A DNA stretch of 64,000 bases from Coriobacteriaceae bacterium (GCA_015062655.1 SUUG01000015.1:1-64000), one strand, 5' to 3'. Positions 1 through 9,265 are shown, counted from the first letter of the stretch. The notes: a model not told the origin generated them from the sequence alone. A program made the numbers and translations.

Positions 1-68
1 AGCCGGGAAGCCGGGAAGCCGGGAAGCCGGGAAGCCGGGAAGCCGGGAAGCCGGGAAGCCGGGAAGCC
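1..68. repeat. 8-bp tandem repeat at the window edge
   Basis: The unit AGCCGGGA is repeated eight and a half times without a visible change, then ends at ...AGCCTTGG. The left end is cut by the window, so the true copy number is unknown. It lies about 90 bp upstream of the tRNA-Arg promoter and no gene is seen across it. An octamer is not a multiple of three, so slippage here would shift the frame of any gene running in from the left. Confidence 0.9.
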
Positions 69-160
69 TTGGACGCGCGGACCGCGCCGCCCTCCCAACC
101 CGCCCGCCGCCCCAAGCGCATCACCCTCGCCCAGACGGGGAGCACGGCTGTGGGTTTTCG

Positions 161-188
161 TTGCGCGCCGACGCGATTCGCGTATAAT
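161..188 (+). promoter_or_regulatory. Sigma70-type promoter of tRNA-Arg
   Basis: A TTGCGC -35 box (161-166) and a perfect TATAAT -10 box (183-188) are separated by 16 bp. The tRNA 5' end is 14 bp past the -10 box, which fits a very short precursor leader. Confidence 0.75.
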
Positions 189-201
189 GCGAAAGCGTTG
201 T

Positions 202-278
202 GCCCCGTTAGCTCAGTGGATTAGAGCGTCTGCCTCCGGAGCAGAAGGCCGTAGGTTCGAACCCTATACGGGGCACCA
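202..278 (+). tRNA. tRNA-Arg (anticodon CCG, reads CGG)
   Basis: A full cloverleaf can be folded by eye. The acceptor GCCCCGT pairs with ACGGGGC, the D stem GCTC with GAGC, and the anticodon stem TCTGC with GCAGA. The anticodon loop is CTCCGGA, giving anticodon CCG. The T arm has loop TTCGAAC. The 3' CCA is encoded at 276-278. CGG is a common arginine codon in this GC-rich genome. Confidence 0.95.
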
Positions 279-291
279 GCTTCGCCTCTGT

Positions 292-328
292 CTCGAACTG
301 CCCCATCGAGGGCCGTTCGAGTTCTTTA
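292..328 (+). terminator. Rho-independent terminator of tRNA-Arg
   Basis: CTCGAAC (292-298) pairs with GTTCGAG (315-321), and an inner GCCC/GGGC extends the stem. A T-rich tail, TTCTTTA, follows. It lies 13 bp after the tRNA and 31 bp before the P-type ATPase gene. Confidence 0.7.
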
Positions 329-358
329 TATGTACCCGCGCTTCCGTTTGGACGGCCC

Positions 359-3079
359 ATGACTGAACCCACGCCCGCATCCCCATCCCCGGCGAGCGCG
401 CGGACCTCCCACAGCTGTTCCGCACAGGGTCTCACCTCATCCGAGGTCGCCGAGCGCGTCGCCGCCGGCAAGGTCAACTACAACACGGAGCTCAAGACCA
501 AGTCGGTCCGCGAGCTTTTGATCGAGAACCTGGCCACCGTCTTCAACCTCATCAACGCCGTCCTCGCGGTCCTCGTGATCCTCACCGGCTCCTGGAAGAA
601 CCTGACCTTCCTCGCGATCGTGATCCTGAACACCGGCATCGGCGTCGTCCAGTCCCTGCGCTCCAAGCGCATGGTCGACAAGCTCACGCTGCTCGCCGCG
701 AAGCGCGCGCGGGTCGTGCGCGACGGGGTCGAGGTCGAGGTCGACCTCGACCAGATCGTCCTCGACGACGTCGTCCGCCTCGGCCGCGGCGACCAGATCC
801 CCGCCGACTCCGTGGTGGTCGAGGGCACCGCCCAGGTCAACGAGGGCCTGCTCACCGGTGAGAGCAACCTGATTCGCAAGGACCCCGGTTCCGAGCTCAT
901 GAGCGGCAGCTTCCTCGACTCAGGCACGGTGCTCGCCCGCGTCGTGCATGTGGGCGCCGACAACTACGTGGCCAAGATCAACGCCGAGGCCAAGTACGTC
1001 AAGAAGGTCAACTCCGAGATCATGAACTCGCTGAACGCGATCGTGAAGTTCGCCGGCGTCTTCATGATCCCCATCGGGATCGGCCTTCTGTGGGCGAGCC
1101 TGCACGAGCTCTTCGTGAAGTCGGGCGCGCAGGCGTCGGGCGTGACCCTCATCGAATGGGTCGGCGGCCGCATCCTGTCCGGGGAGGTTCCGGCTTCGGC
1201 CGTCCTCTCCGTGGTGGGGGCGCTGCTCGGCATGATCCCCCAGGGCCTCGTGCTCCTCACCTCGTCGGTGCTCGCCATCGCCACCGTCCGCCTCGCCCGC
1301 CGCAAGGTCCTCGCGCAACAGCTCTACTGCATCGAGACGCTGGCCCGGGTCGACGTGCTTTGCCTCGACAAGACGGGCACGATCACCTCCGGCCGTATGC
1401 AGGTCGCGGGCGTGCATCCGCTGCCCCAGGAGGGGGGAGGCGACGCCGGAGCGACCGCGTGGCTCGATTTCGCCCTCGCCAACATCGCTTCGGCGACCTC
1501 GGCCGACGCGAACGAGACCTGCCGCGCCCTGCTCGAGCACTACGCCGACCGCGCGGTCCCGTCCTGTGAGCCCGTGCGCGTGGTGGCGTTCTCCTCGGCG
1601 CGGAAGTGGAGCGGCGCCTCCTTCGCCGAGGGCTCTTTCGTCATGGGCGCCGCGCAGTTCGTCCTCGACCCTGAGATCTTCGCCGCCCATGAGCAGACGG
1701 TGGCGCGGCTCGCCGACAGCTGCCGCGTGCTCGTGGTGGCCCGGGTCGACGGCTTCACGCAAGACGACGGGATCGTCGGCAGCCCGCGGCCTCTGGGCTT
1801 CGTCACGATCCGTGACGAGATCCGCCCGTCGGCGGCGGAGACCATCGGCTACTTCAAGGAGCAAGGCGTCGACCTCTTCGTCATCTCCGGCGACGACCCG
1901 CGCACGGTCTCCTCGATCGCGGGCGTGGTGGGCGTGCCGTCCTCAGGCGCCTTCGTGGACGCGACGGCGCTCGACACCCCGGCCAAGCTCGATGCCGCGG
2001 TCGAGCGGTACCGCGTCTTCGGTCGCGTCACGCCGCACCAGAAGCGCGAGCTCGTGCAGGCCCTGAAGCGGCGGGGGCATACGGTCGCGATGACGGGCGA
2101 CGGCGTGAACGACGTGCTGGCCCTCAAGGAGGCCGACTGCTCGGTGGCGATGGCCGCGGGCTCGGACGCCGCCCGCAACGTCGCCGAGATCGTGCTCGTG
2201 GACAACGACTTCGCCTCGATGCCCGCCGTGGTGGCCGAGGGGCGCCGGTCCATCAACAACCTGCAGCGCTCCGCCGCGCTCTTCCTCACCAAGACGCTGT
2301 TCTCCATGGCGCTCGCCGCCATCTGCATCGCCTTCCCGCCCTATCCCTTCGTGCCGATCCAGATGACGCTCATCAACTTCTTCTGCATCGGCATGCCCGG
2401 CTTCGTGCTCGGCCTCGAGCCCAACCGCTCCCGCGTGGAGGGGCGCTTCCTCGTGAACGTGCTCCGCCAGGCGCTGCCGGCGTCGGCGGCCGTGGTGGTC
2501 GCGGCCTGCATGTGCATGGCCGCCGCGGCGCTGTTCGACTGCACCGGCGCCGAGCTCTCAACCATGTGCCTCGTGACCACGAGCGCGATCGGCGCGTGCC
2601 TGATCTGGCGCATCTCGCGGCCCTTCACGCCGCCGCGCGCGGCGCTGCTCGCGGTCGTCGTGGCGGGCATCGCCACGGGCATGATGCTGCTCCCCGATTT
2701 CTACAACATCGCGCCCCTGACGGCGCGCATGGGGGCGCTCCTCGCGCTCATCACGGCCGTGGGCTGTCTCCTGTTCTGGAGGCTCGCCGACTTCTTCTCC
2801 GAGCGCACCGACCACGGCCGGCGGCCGGCCACGGGCTTCGGCCGCGGCGTCAAGGTCTCGCTCAAGGGCGGGTCGCGGCGTGTGAGCTCCACCGGCTCCT
2901 CGGCGCGACGGCTGCTCGACCGCACGCGGGCGCACCTCCGCCGCCGCCATGCCGAGTGCGAGCGGGCGGGGCGGGCGCCGGAGAGCTCCCCGTCCAAGAA
3001 GGAAGCCGGCCGCCGACGCGTCTCGCAGGACCCGTCCGGTATCCGCGTGAGGATGCCGCGCACCAAGAAGCGCCCCTAG
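359..3079 (+). CDS. P-type cation-transporting ATPase, CtpE-like
   Basis: This is a membrane pump that couples ATP hydrolysis to cation transport. The 906-residue protein has the family motifs in order: an actuator-domain TGES at 166-169, the phosphorylated DKTGT with Asp337, and TGDGVND at about 579-585. Two membrane segments near residues 55-100 precede the actuator domain, a pair lies near 225-320, and a hydrophobic bundle runs from about 650 to 805. The sequence GMIPQGLVLLTS in the membrane core resembles mycobacterial CtpE, a calcium exporter, rather than heavy-metal pumps, and there is no N-terminal metal-binding CxxC domain. The ion is therefore inferred only. The last 90 residues are a basic, Ser/Arg-rich tail beyond the membrane domain. 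The ATG start has no clear ribosome binding site, but I see no better in-frame start. Confidence 0.85.
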   Translation: MTEPTPASPSPASARTSHSCSAQGLTSSEVAERVAAGKVNYNTELKTKSVRELLIENLATVFNLINAVLAVLVILTGSWKNLTFLAIVILNTGIGVVQSLRSKRMVDKLTLLAAKRARVVRDGVEVEVDLDQIVLDDVVRLGRGDQIPADSVVVEGTAQVNEGLLTGESNLIRKDPGSELMSGSFLDSGTVLARVVHVGADNYVAKINAEAKYVKKVNSEIMNSLNAIVKFAGVFMIPIGIGLLWASLHELFVKSGAQASGVTLIEWVGGRILSGEVPASAVLSVVGALLGMIPQGLVLLTSSVLAIATVRLARRKVLAQQLYCIETLARVDVLCLDKTGTITSGRMQVAGVHPLPQEGGGDAGATAWLDFALANIASATSADANETCRALLEHYADRAVPSCEPVRVVAFSSARKWSGASFAEGSFVMGAAQFVLDPEIFAAHEQTVARLADSCRVLVVARVDGFTQDDGIVGSPRPLGFVTIRDEIRPSAAETIGYFKEQGVDLFVISGDDPRTVSSIAGVVGVPSSGAFVDATALDTPAKLDAAVERYRVFGRVTPHQKRELVQALKRRGHTVAMTGDGVNDVLALKEADCSVAMAAGSDAARNVAEIVLVDNDFASMPAVVAEGRRSINNLQRSAALFLTKTLFSMALAAICIAFPPYPFVPIQMTLINFFCIGMPGFVLGLEPNRSRVEGRFLVNVLRQALPASAAVVVAACMCMAAAALFDCTGAELSTMCLVTTSAIGACLIWRISRPFTPPRAALLAVVVAGIATGMMLLPDFYNIAPLTARMGALLALITAVGCLLFWRLADFFSERTDHGRRPATGFGRGVKVSLKGGSRRVSSTGSSARRLLDRTRAHLRRRHAECERAGRAPESSPSKKEAGRRRVSQDPSGIRVRMPRTKKRP

Positions 3080-3092
3080 CCCCCGCGATGTG

Positions 3093-3156
3093 ATGCCGAG
3101 CGTTCGCAACTCGGCAAAACAGCGGCCGAAAACGCCGTATCGCGAACGCTCGGCAT
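3093..3156. repeat. Perfect 15-bp inverted repeat with 34-bp loop
   Basis: ATGCCGAGCGTTCGC (3093-3107) is repeated exactly, inverted, at 3142-3156. It sits just after the P-type ATPase stop. No T-run follows either arm, so it does not look like a standard terminator. It may be a protein-binding site, an RNA-stabilising hairpin or a mobile intergenic repeat. No gene is seen in the 3080-3327 interval. Confidence 0.8.
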
Positions 3157-3327
3157 GCGCGCTGAGCACAGGGGCCCGTCTCGCGGGGTGCTCCTTGCGG
3201 GGCGCTCGGCATGCGCCCGCGCCCGCCCGTTTGTGAACAATCGCGTCGTGGCCCCAGGGCCGCCCGTGCGGTGCAGCCGCGCATGCCATACTGGTGCCAC
3301 CGACATCACCGACACGAGGGGCACACC

Positions 3328-5973
3328 ATGGCACAGAGTCGCTTCGCCGAGCACCGTCTCGATATCGAGGGCACGGGCTACACCTACTACGCCGTCCGCG
3401 ACATCCCGGATGCCGAGCGCCTGCCCGCCTCGCTCCAGGTGCTCGTCGAGAACGTCCTGCGCTGCGTGGCCGACCCCGAGGAGGCGCTCGCCCAGGCGCG
3501 CGCCATCGTCCAGGCCGGTTTGGCCGGCGAGGCGGGCCCCGAGATCGCGTTCATGCCCAGCCGCGTGCTCTTCCAGGACTTCACCGGCGTCCCCGTCTTC
3601 GTCGACTTCGCCGCCATGCGCGACGCGGCCGCCGCGGCCGGGGGAGACCCGCGCCTCGTGAACCCCCGCATCCCCTGCACCCTCGTCGTCGACCACTCGG
3701 TCGCCGCCGACGTGGTCTCCTGCGCCGCCGCGGCGGCCGAGAACGCCCGCATCGAGGCCGAGCGCAACGCCGAGCGCTTCGCCTTCCTCAAGTGGAGCGC
3801 CGAGAGCTTCGAGAACGTCCGGATCGTCCCGCCCGGGGTCGGCATCTGCCACCAGCTGAACATCGAGCGCTTCTGCCGGGTCGCCATGGAGGCCCCCGCC
3901 GCCGCGGCCGACGACGCCATCGGCTTCGACACGCTGGTGGGCACCAACTCCCACACCACCACCGCCAACGGCGCCGGCGTCTTGGGCTGGGGCGTGGGCG
4001 GCATCGAGGCCGAGGCGGCGGCGCTCGGCCAGCCCTGCTCGATGCTCGTGCCGCGCGTCCTCGGCGTGCGCCTGACCGGCCGCCTCGCGAACGGCGCCTC
4101 GGCGATGGACCTCGCCCTCGTCTTCGCCGAGCGCCTGCGCGCCATCGGCGTCGTGGGCATGTTCGTGGAGTGCTTCGGGGAGGGGGCGGCCTCGCTCACG
4201 GCCACCCAGCGCGCCACCGTGGCCAACATGACGCCCGAGTACGGCGCCACGGCGACCTTCTTCCCCGCCGACGAGGCGACCCTGGCCCAGCTCGAGCTCT
4301 CGGGCCGCACGGGCCACGAGCTCGCCTGCGCCCGCGCCTACCTCGAGGCGCAGGGGCTGATCGGCGCACCCGCGCCCGAGCGCGTCTTCTCCGACGTCAT
4401 CGAGATCGACCTGGGCGCCGTGAGGCCCGCGCTCGCCGGGCCCTCGCGCCCCCACAACCGCGTCGACATCGACGCCCTGCCCGCGCGCTTCCGCGAGGTC
4501 CTCGCCGAGCACGGCCGCGAGCCCGGCGGCTCCTTCCCCGTCTCCTTCGACGGCCGCGAGCACGAGCTCTCGCACGGCGCCATCGCGATCGCGGCGGTCA
4601 CGAGCTGCACGACGGCGACGGATCCGGCGATGATGGTCGCCGCCGGCCTGACGGCGAAGCGCGCCGTCGAGCTCGGCTGCCGCCCGCTGCCGTGGGTTAA
4701 GAAGGTGCTCGCCCCGGGGTCGCACGCCACCACCGACCTCCTCGAGCGCGCCGGCCTCCTCGCGCCCCTGGCCGATCTAGGCTTCGCGGTCTGCGGCTTC
4801 GGCTGCATGAGCTGCATCGGCAACTCGGGCGACATCTTCGAGCCCCTGCAGCGGATCGCGGGCGAGGCCGAGCTCGCGAGCGTGCTCTCGGGCAACCGCA
4901 ACTTCGACGGCCGCATCAACCCGCAGGTTGCTCAGAACTACCTCGCCGCCCCGGCGCTCGTGATCGCCTACGCGCTCGCCGGCACGGTCGACGTGGACCT
5001 CGCCCGCGATCCCGTCTGCGAGGGCGCGGACGGCCCCGTCTACCTCGCCGACCTGCTGCCCGGCGACGATGAGGTCGCGCAGGTGCTCGAGCGGGTGCTC
5101 ACGCCGTCGCTGTACGAGGCGGCGGGCGCCGGAGACGCGGGCTCGGCGAGCTGGCGCGCCCTCGAGGTCGCCGGCGGGTCCACCTTCTGCTGGGACGGGG
5201 CGTCCACCTACGTGCGCCGCCCCTCCTACTTCGAGGACGCCCGCCGCGCGGACTCCTTCTCCCTTGAGGGCGCTCGCGCGCTTGCCCTGCTCGGCGACTT
5301 CGTGACCACCGACCACATCTCGCCTGCCGGCGCCATCGCGCCCGACTCCCCGGCGGCGCGCTACCTCGAGGAGCGCGGCACCGAGCGCGCCGCGTTCAAC
5401 ACCTACGGGTCGCGCCGCGGCAACCACGAGGTCATGATGCGCGGCACCTTCGCGAACGTGCGCCTCGACAACGCGCTGGCCGGCGGCCGGATGGGGGGGT
5501 GGACGAAAGATCCCGTCACCGGCGGGCTCACCTCGATCTTCGAGGCGGCCTCATCGGCGCGCGAGGCGGGGGTCCCGCTCGTCGTCGTCGCCGGCAAGAT
5601 GTACGGTTCGGGCTCCTCGCGCGACTGGGCGGCCAAGGGGCCGGCGCTGCTCGGCGTGCGCGCGGTGATCGCCGAGAGCTTCGAGCGCATCCACCGGTCG
5701 AACCTGATCGGCATGGGGGTCCTGCCGCTCCAGTTCAGGGAGGGCGAGGGCGCCGCGCGGCTCGGCCTCACGGGGGAGGAGGCCTTCTCGATCGAGACCG
5801 TCGACCTCTCGACAGGCGCTCCCCATCCGGCGTATGCTCAGGTGTGCGCCACCTGCGCGGACGGGAGCGAGATCCGCTTCAGCGCCCGCGTGCGCATTGA
5901 CACCCGGACCGAGGCCGCCTTCTTCCGCGCCGGCGGCATCCTGCCCTTCGTGCTTGACTCCCTGCTTGATTGA
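3328..5973 (+). CDS. acnA: Aconitate hydratase (AcnA/IRP1 type)
   Basis: This cytoplasmic [4Fe-4S] enzyme interconverts citrate and isocitrate. The 881-residue protein has the two-part aconitase layout. The N-terminal part carries GTNSHTTTANGAG near residue 205 and cluster ligands Cys427, Cys493 and Cys496, with the same 66- and 3-residue spacing as in the IRP1 family. The swivel domain carries TTDHISPAGAI, TYGSRRGNHEVMMRG and YGSGSSRDWAAKGP. The ATG at 3328 was chosen because a GAGGGG ribosome binding site lies 7 nt upstream. An in-frame ATG about 39 codons earlier has no such site. No other citrate-cycle gene is in the window, so a role in glutamate-precursor synthesis is possible. The next gene follows after 26 nt. 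Confidence 0.95.
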   Translation: MAQSRFAEHRLDIEGTGYTYYAVRDIPDAERLPASLQVLVENVLRCVADPEEALAQARAIVQAGLAGEAGPEIAFMPSRVLFQDFTGVPVFVDFAAMRDAAAAAGGDPRLVNPRIPCTLVVDHSVAADVVSCAAAAAENARIEAERNAERFAFLKWSAESFENVRIVPPGVGICHQLNIERFCRVAMEAPAAAADDAIGFDTLVGTNSHTTTANGAGVLGWGVGGIEAEAAALGQPCSMLVPRVLGVRLTGRLANGASAMDLALVFAERLRAIGVVGMFVECFGEGAASLTATQRATVANMTPEYGATATFFPADEATLAQLELSGRTGHELACARAYLEAQGLIGAPAPERVFSDVIEIDLGAVRPALAGPSRPHNRVDIDALPARFREVLAEHGREPGGSFPVSFDGREHELSHGAIAIAAVTSCTTATDPAMMVAAGLTAKRAVELGCRPLPWVKKVLAPGSHATTDLLERAGLLAPLADLGFAVCGFGCMSCIGNSGDIFEPLQRIAGEAELASVLSGNRNFDGRINPQVAQNYLAAPALVIAYALAGTVDVDLARDPVCEGADGPVYLADLLPGDDEVAQVLERVLTPSLYEAAGAGDAGSASWRALEVAGGSTFCWDGASTYVRRPSYFEDARRADSFSLEGARALALLGDFVTTDHISPAGAIAPDSPAARYLEERGTERAAFNTYGSRRGNHEVMMRGTFANVRLDNALAGGRMGGWTKDPVTGGLTSIFEAASSAREAGVPLVVVAGKMYGSGSSRDWAAKGPALLGVRAVIAESFERIHRSNLIGMGVLPLQFREGEGAARLGLTGEEAFSIETVDLSTGAPHPAYAQVCATCADGSEIRFSARVRIDTRTEAAFFRAGGILPFVLDSLLD

Positions 5974-5999
5974 ACGACGCATCCCGGAAGGACCCGCCC

Positions 6000-7106
6000 G
6001 TGATCTGCCCGCATTGCCAGAAACCCATCGACGACGACGCCTCGCTGTGCCCGCACTGCCACGGGTACGTCCGCGACCCCGCGAGCCCCTCGCCCTCCGA
6101 GTTCGTCTTCTGCGACGGCTGCGGCGCGCGGCTCTCCCCGCACGATAGGACCTGCCCCAAATGCGGCCGCCCCGCCCCGGGGATCCTCTCCACGAGGTCC
6201 TCGGCCCCTGATCTGGCCGCCGGCAAGACCGCGAGCTTCCCACGGCTCACCAAGCGCATGATCGAGCAGGGACCGCGCGGCCGCGGCCGCGGGGTGCCGC
6301 CCGCCCCCCAGGCGCCCGCGCCCGGAGCCGACCCCTTCGCCACGAACGTGCTGCCCGCCGCCGACATCGCCAGCGCCACGGCGGCGGGGGAGGGCGCGGA
6401 CCCCTACCACCGCCCCCGGCGCCGCCTCGGACGGCGTCTGGCCATCGGCCTGGTCGCGGCCGCGCTCGTCGGCGGGGGCGTCTACTTCGCGGTGGCCGAC
6501 CCCCTGGGCGTGATGCCCGGCTACCTGGAGAGCCTGCGCGAGTCGGCGAGCCAGATGTTCCCGAGCCGCATGGCGCCCGAGACGCCCGAGCAGACCGGCG
6601 ACGAGCCCGCCGCCGACCCGGAGCAGAGCGCCGAGCAGGACAAGGCCGCAACCGACGCCCAGGCGCTCCCCGCGCTCACGGCGGCCTACAAGCGCATCGT
6701 CGCCCAGCACGACGCCCTCGACACGATCATCGACGACTACAACACCGTGATCTTCGCGAGCAACCGCGACCAGCGCGCCGAGGGTGCCGCGAGCGCCTAC
6801 GGGGCCCGCGACGTCCTCGACCAGACCATCGAGGACCTCGAGGCGATGGAGCTCCCCGAGGGCTCGGCCTACACCGACGAACTTGCGAATCTGCTCGAGC
6901 TCGCGGGCTGGGTGCGCACGCGCGTCGACATGTACTGCGCGTCGTGGGACATCGCGCTCTCCTACACGGAAGGGGACCTGCCCTCGCGCCACCAGGATGA
7001 GATCTTGGCCCCGCTGCGCGATCGCGCCGCGGCCGACGCCGAGGCGCGGGACAACTTCTTCTCCCACGTGGCCGCCTTCGAGCCGAAGCCCGTCACCGCC
7101 GCCTGA
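6000..7106 (+). CDS. Membrane-anchored double zinc-ribbon protein
   Basis: Function is unknown. The protein starts directly in a zinc ribbon: CPHC near residue 3 pairs with CPHC near residue 17, and a second ribbon follows (CDGC near 38, CPKC near 52). A Pro/Ala-rich linker leads to one membrane segment at about 147-165. A C-terminal domain of roughly 200 residues, acidic at first and then helical, probably lies outside the cell. The GTG at 6000 was chosen because GGAAGGA (5986-5992) precedes it by 7 nt. A TTG overlapping the acnA stop is possible but would put ten extra residues before the ribbon. Cytoplasmic zinc ribbon plus one membrane helix plus outer domain is common in Gram-positive membrane proteins of unknown role. 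Confidence 0.75.
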   Translation: MICPHCQKPIDDDASLCPHCHGYVRDPASPSPSEFVFCDGCGARLSPHDRTCPKCGRPAPGILSTRSSAPDLAAGKTASFPRLTKRMIEQGPRGRGRGVPPAPQAPAPGADPFATNVLPAADIASATAAGEGADPYHRPRRRLGRRLAIGLVAAALVGGGVYFAVADPLGVMPGYLESLRESASQMFPSRMAPETPEQTGDEPAADPEQSAEQDKAATDAQALPALTAAYKRIVAQHDALDTIIDDYNTVIFASNRDQRAEGAASAYGARDVLDQTIEDLEAMELPEGSAYTDELANLLELAGWVRTRVDMYCASWDIALSYTEGDLPSRHQDEILAPLRDRAAADAEARDNFFSHVAAFEPKPVTAA

Positions 7107-7144
7107 GCCCGCCGGCGCGCTTGCGCCGCCCAGACCGTGAGACA

Positions 7145-7174
7145 TTCGTGAACGCGGCCCGTTCTTGCTAGAAT
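7145..7174 (+). promoter_or_regulatory. Candidate promoter of the cyclophilin gene
   Basis: A TTCGTG -35-like box (7145-7150) and a TAGAAT -10 box (7169-7174) are 18 bp apart, 36 bp before the chosen start. The -35 match is weak. Confidence 0.4.
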
Positions 7175-7210
7175 TGACAGGATATCGACATGCTGGCAAG
7201 AAGGGCTCAT

Positions 7211-7750
7211 ATGTTCGGCAAACAGCTCCACACCCCCGAGTACGACGTCGTCGGCGACGAGGTCGCCGTCATAGAGACCTCCCGCGGCGCGATCCGCGTC
7301 CGACTGGACGGCGCCGGCGCCCCCATCCACGTGGGCAACTTCTGCGAGCTCGCCCAGATGGGCTTCTACGACGGGCTGAAGTTCCACCGCCACGTCCCGG
7401 GTTTCGTGATCCAGGGCGGCTGCCCCAACACGCGCGACATGACGCCCGAGCAGGTCGCCGGCCACCAGATGGGCCCGGACGGCATGCCCGGCACAGGCGG
7501 CCCGGGTTGGAGCATCAAGGGCGAGTTCGCCACCAACCCCAACAACAGCCACGAGGACGGCGCGCTCGCCATGGCGCGCGCCCAAGACCCGGATTCCGCC
7601 GGCTCGCAGTTCTACTTCTGCCTCGGCCCCCAGCACGCCCTGGATTCCGGCTACACCGTCTTCGGCCAGACCCTCGAGGGCAAGGACGTCATCGCATCGC
7701 TTCGCGAGGGCGACGTGATCGAGCGCGTCCAGATCGTCCACGAGGCCTAG
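7211..7750 (+). CDS. Cyclophilin-type peptidyl-prolyl isomerase
   Basis: It catalyses cis-trans isomerisation of prolyl peptide bonds. The 179-residue protein carries the cyclophilin signatures FHRHVPGFVIQGG, including the catalytic Arg region, and GSQFYFCLGPQHALD, followed by YTVFGQTLEGKDV. No signal peptide or membrane segment is seen, so it is probably cytoplasmic. An ATG seven codons upstream (7190) is in frame. The 7211 ATG was preferred because AGAAGGG lies 5 nt before it. It stands between two single-helix membrane proteins upstream of mreB. Confidence 0.92.
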   Translation: MFGKQLHTPEYDVVGDEVAVIETSRGAIRVRLDGAGAPIHVGNFCELAQMGFYDGLKFHRHVPGFVIQGGCPNTRDMTPEQVAGHQMGPDGMPGTGGPGWSIKGEFATNPNNSHEDGALAMARAQDPDSAGSQFYFCLGPQHALDSGYTVFGQTLEGKDVIASLREGDVIERVQIVHEA

Positions 7751-7831
7751 CGCGCGCACCGCGTTGATGACCCGGGGCACGCGGCCCCGGCAGCGTCCCG
7801 ACCACCGTCGGGCCCGATCGAAGGAGAGCAC

Positions 7832-9229
7832 GTGAACGAACAGATCATGGACCAGGCGAGGACCGCCTACCGCTCAGGGGATTTCGCCGGCGCCGTCCAC
7901 ATGTTCACCGCCGCGAAGGACCCCGGTGAGATCCTCGGCGAGGCGGACCACCTCCGCGGCAACGCGCTCATGCGCCTGGGGCGCTTCCGCGAGGCCGCCC
8001 AGGCCTACGGCGAGGCCCTGAAGGACACCTCCTACGGCAAGGTGGGCGCGCTGCTCACGAACCAGGGCAAGGCCTACGCCGCGGCCGGCGACCTCGCCCG
8101 CGCCCGCGAGAGCTTCTCCGAGGCCACGAAGGACGCCTCGTATAAGACCCCCTACAAGGCCCAGGTGGGCCTCGGCGACGTCCTGATGCGGCTCGGCAAC
8201 CCCACTGAGGCCGGCGTGGCCTTCCGCCAGGCCGCGATCGACGGGACGAACCCCGCCCCGGCCGCCGCGCTCGCGAGCCTCGGCGCCTGCTTCATCGCGC
8301 TCGGCCGCGCCGATGACGCCGTCGAGTCCTACCGCACCGCCTCCGACTTCGCCGGCTCGGCCGACGACCCGCGCGCGCTCGCCGCGGGCCTCGGTGAGGC
8401 CTACGCCGCCGCCGGCAAGCACGCCGACGCCGTGGACGCCTTCAAGCGCGCCACCGCCGACTCCCTCTACCAGCTCACGCCCGAGCAGCAGCAGGCCTAC
8501 TCGCTGGCCCAAGACGCCGTCGCCGCCCAGCGCTCGATGGCGCCGACGGCCGCGGGCGCCGCGCTCGACCCCCTCGACCCGCTCGGGCAGTTGGGCGCCT
8601 TCATCCCCGACCCCTCCGACACCGGCTTCTTCACGCTCACCGAGTCCGAGATGATCCAGCAGGACCGCCAGGAGCAGAAGGTGCGCCGCCGTCGCCGCCA
8701 CACGGGTCTCAAGGTCTTCCTCGTGATCCTCCTGCTGATCCTGCTCGCCCTCGGCGGCGCGGGCTTCGCCTACACCCGCGGCTTCGGCATCCCCTCCCAG
8801 CAGGAGGTCCTGACGAACCTCTTCAACGCTGTCACCGACGGCACGGACACGGACCCCTACCTCGCCACGGGCCTCACCGAGGACGCCAAGGGCGTGATCT
8901 CCTCCACGATCCCCGAGGGCGCCACGCCCCAGATACAGGGCATGGACCAGTCCATGACGCAGTCCACGGCGACGGTCTCGGTGGAGCTCTCGCGCGGCGG
9001 CACCCAGACCTACGAGGTCGCCTTCGTCCGCCAGGGCCTGGGCTGGGCCGTCTCCAACGTCACCATCGACTTCGGTGACGCGGCCGCCGGCACCTCGACC
9101 GGCGCCGATGCCGCGACAGGCGCCCCGGCGGATCCTGCCGCCGACGCCTCGACCGACGCCGGCTCGGCCGGCACCGAGGGCGAGGCCGCCGTCGCAGACG
9201 CCGACTCCGCCGCCGAAACCTCCAACTAG
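7832..9229 (+). CDS. TPR-repeat membrane protein
   Basis: Function is unknown. About 220 N-terminal residues are tandem tetratricopeptide-like helical pairs rich in Ala/Gly (for example AAQAYGEALKD and AGDLARARESFSEA), a scaffold for protein contacts. A basic patch (VRRRRRHTG) precedes one membrane helix at about 294-314. An outer domain of about 110 residues follows, then a low-complexity Ala/Asp/Thr tail of roughly 45 residues. The topology is repeats inside, tail outside. A GTG start has AAGGAG 6 nt upstream. It ends 36 bp before mreB, so a scaffold role linked to the elongation machinery is possible, but that rests on position alone. Confidence 0.75.
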   Translation: MNEQIMDQARTAYRSGDFAGAVHMFTAAKDPGEILGEADHLRGNALMRLGRFREAAQAYGEALKDTSYGKVGALLTNQGKAYAAAGDLARARESFSEATKDASYKTPYKAQVGLGDVLMRLGNPTEAGVAFRQAAIDGTNPAPAAALASLGACFIALGRADDAVESYRTASDFAGSADDPRALAAGLGEAYAAAGKHADAVDAFKRATADSLYQLTPEQQQAYSLAQDAVAAQRSMAPTAAGAALDPLDPLGQLGAFIPDPSDTGFFTLTESEMIQQDRQEQKVRRRRRHTGLKVFLVILLLILLALGGAGFAYTRGFGIPSQQEVLTNLFNAVTDGTDTDPYLATGLTEDAKGVISSTIPEGATPQIQGMDQSMTQSTATVSVELSRGGTQTYEVAFVRQGLGWAVSNVTIDFGDAAAGTSTGADAATGAPADPAADASTDAGSAGTEGEAAVADADSAAETSN

Positions 9230-9265
9230 CGCCGCAGATCCGGCGCCGATCCTTTGGGAGACACC

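Noticed and set aside
3328..5973. Aconitase acting as an iron-responsive RNA-binding regulator
   Set aside because: The cluster cysteines and spacing are those of the enzyme/IRP1 family, but the sequence alone gives no evidence of RNA binding.
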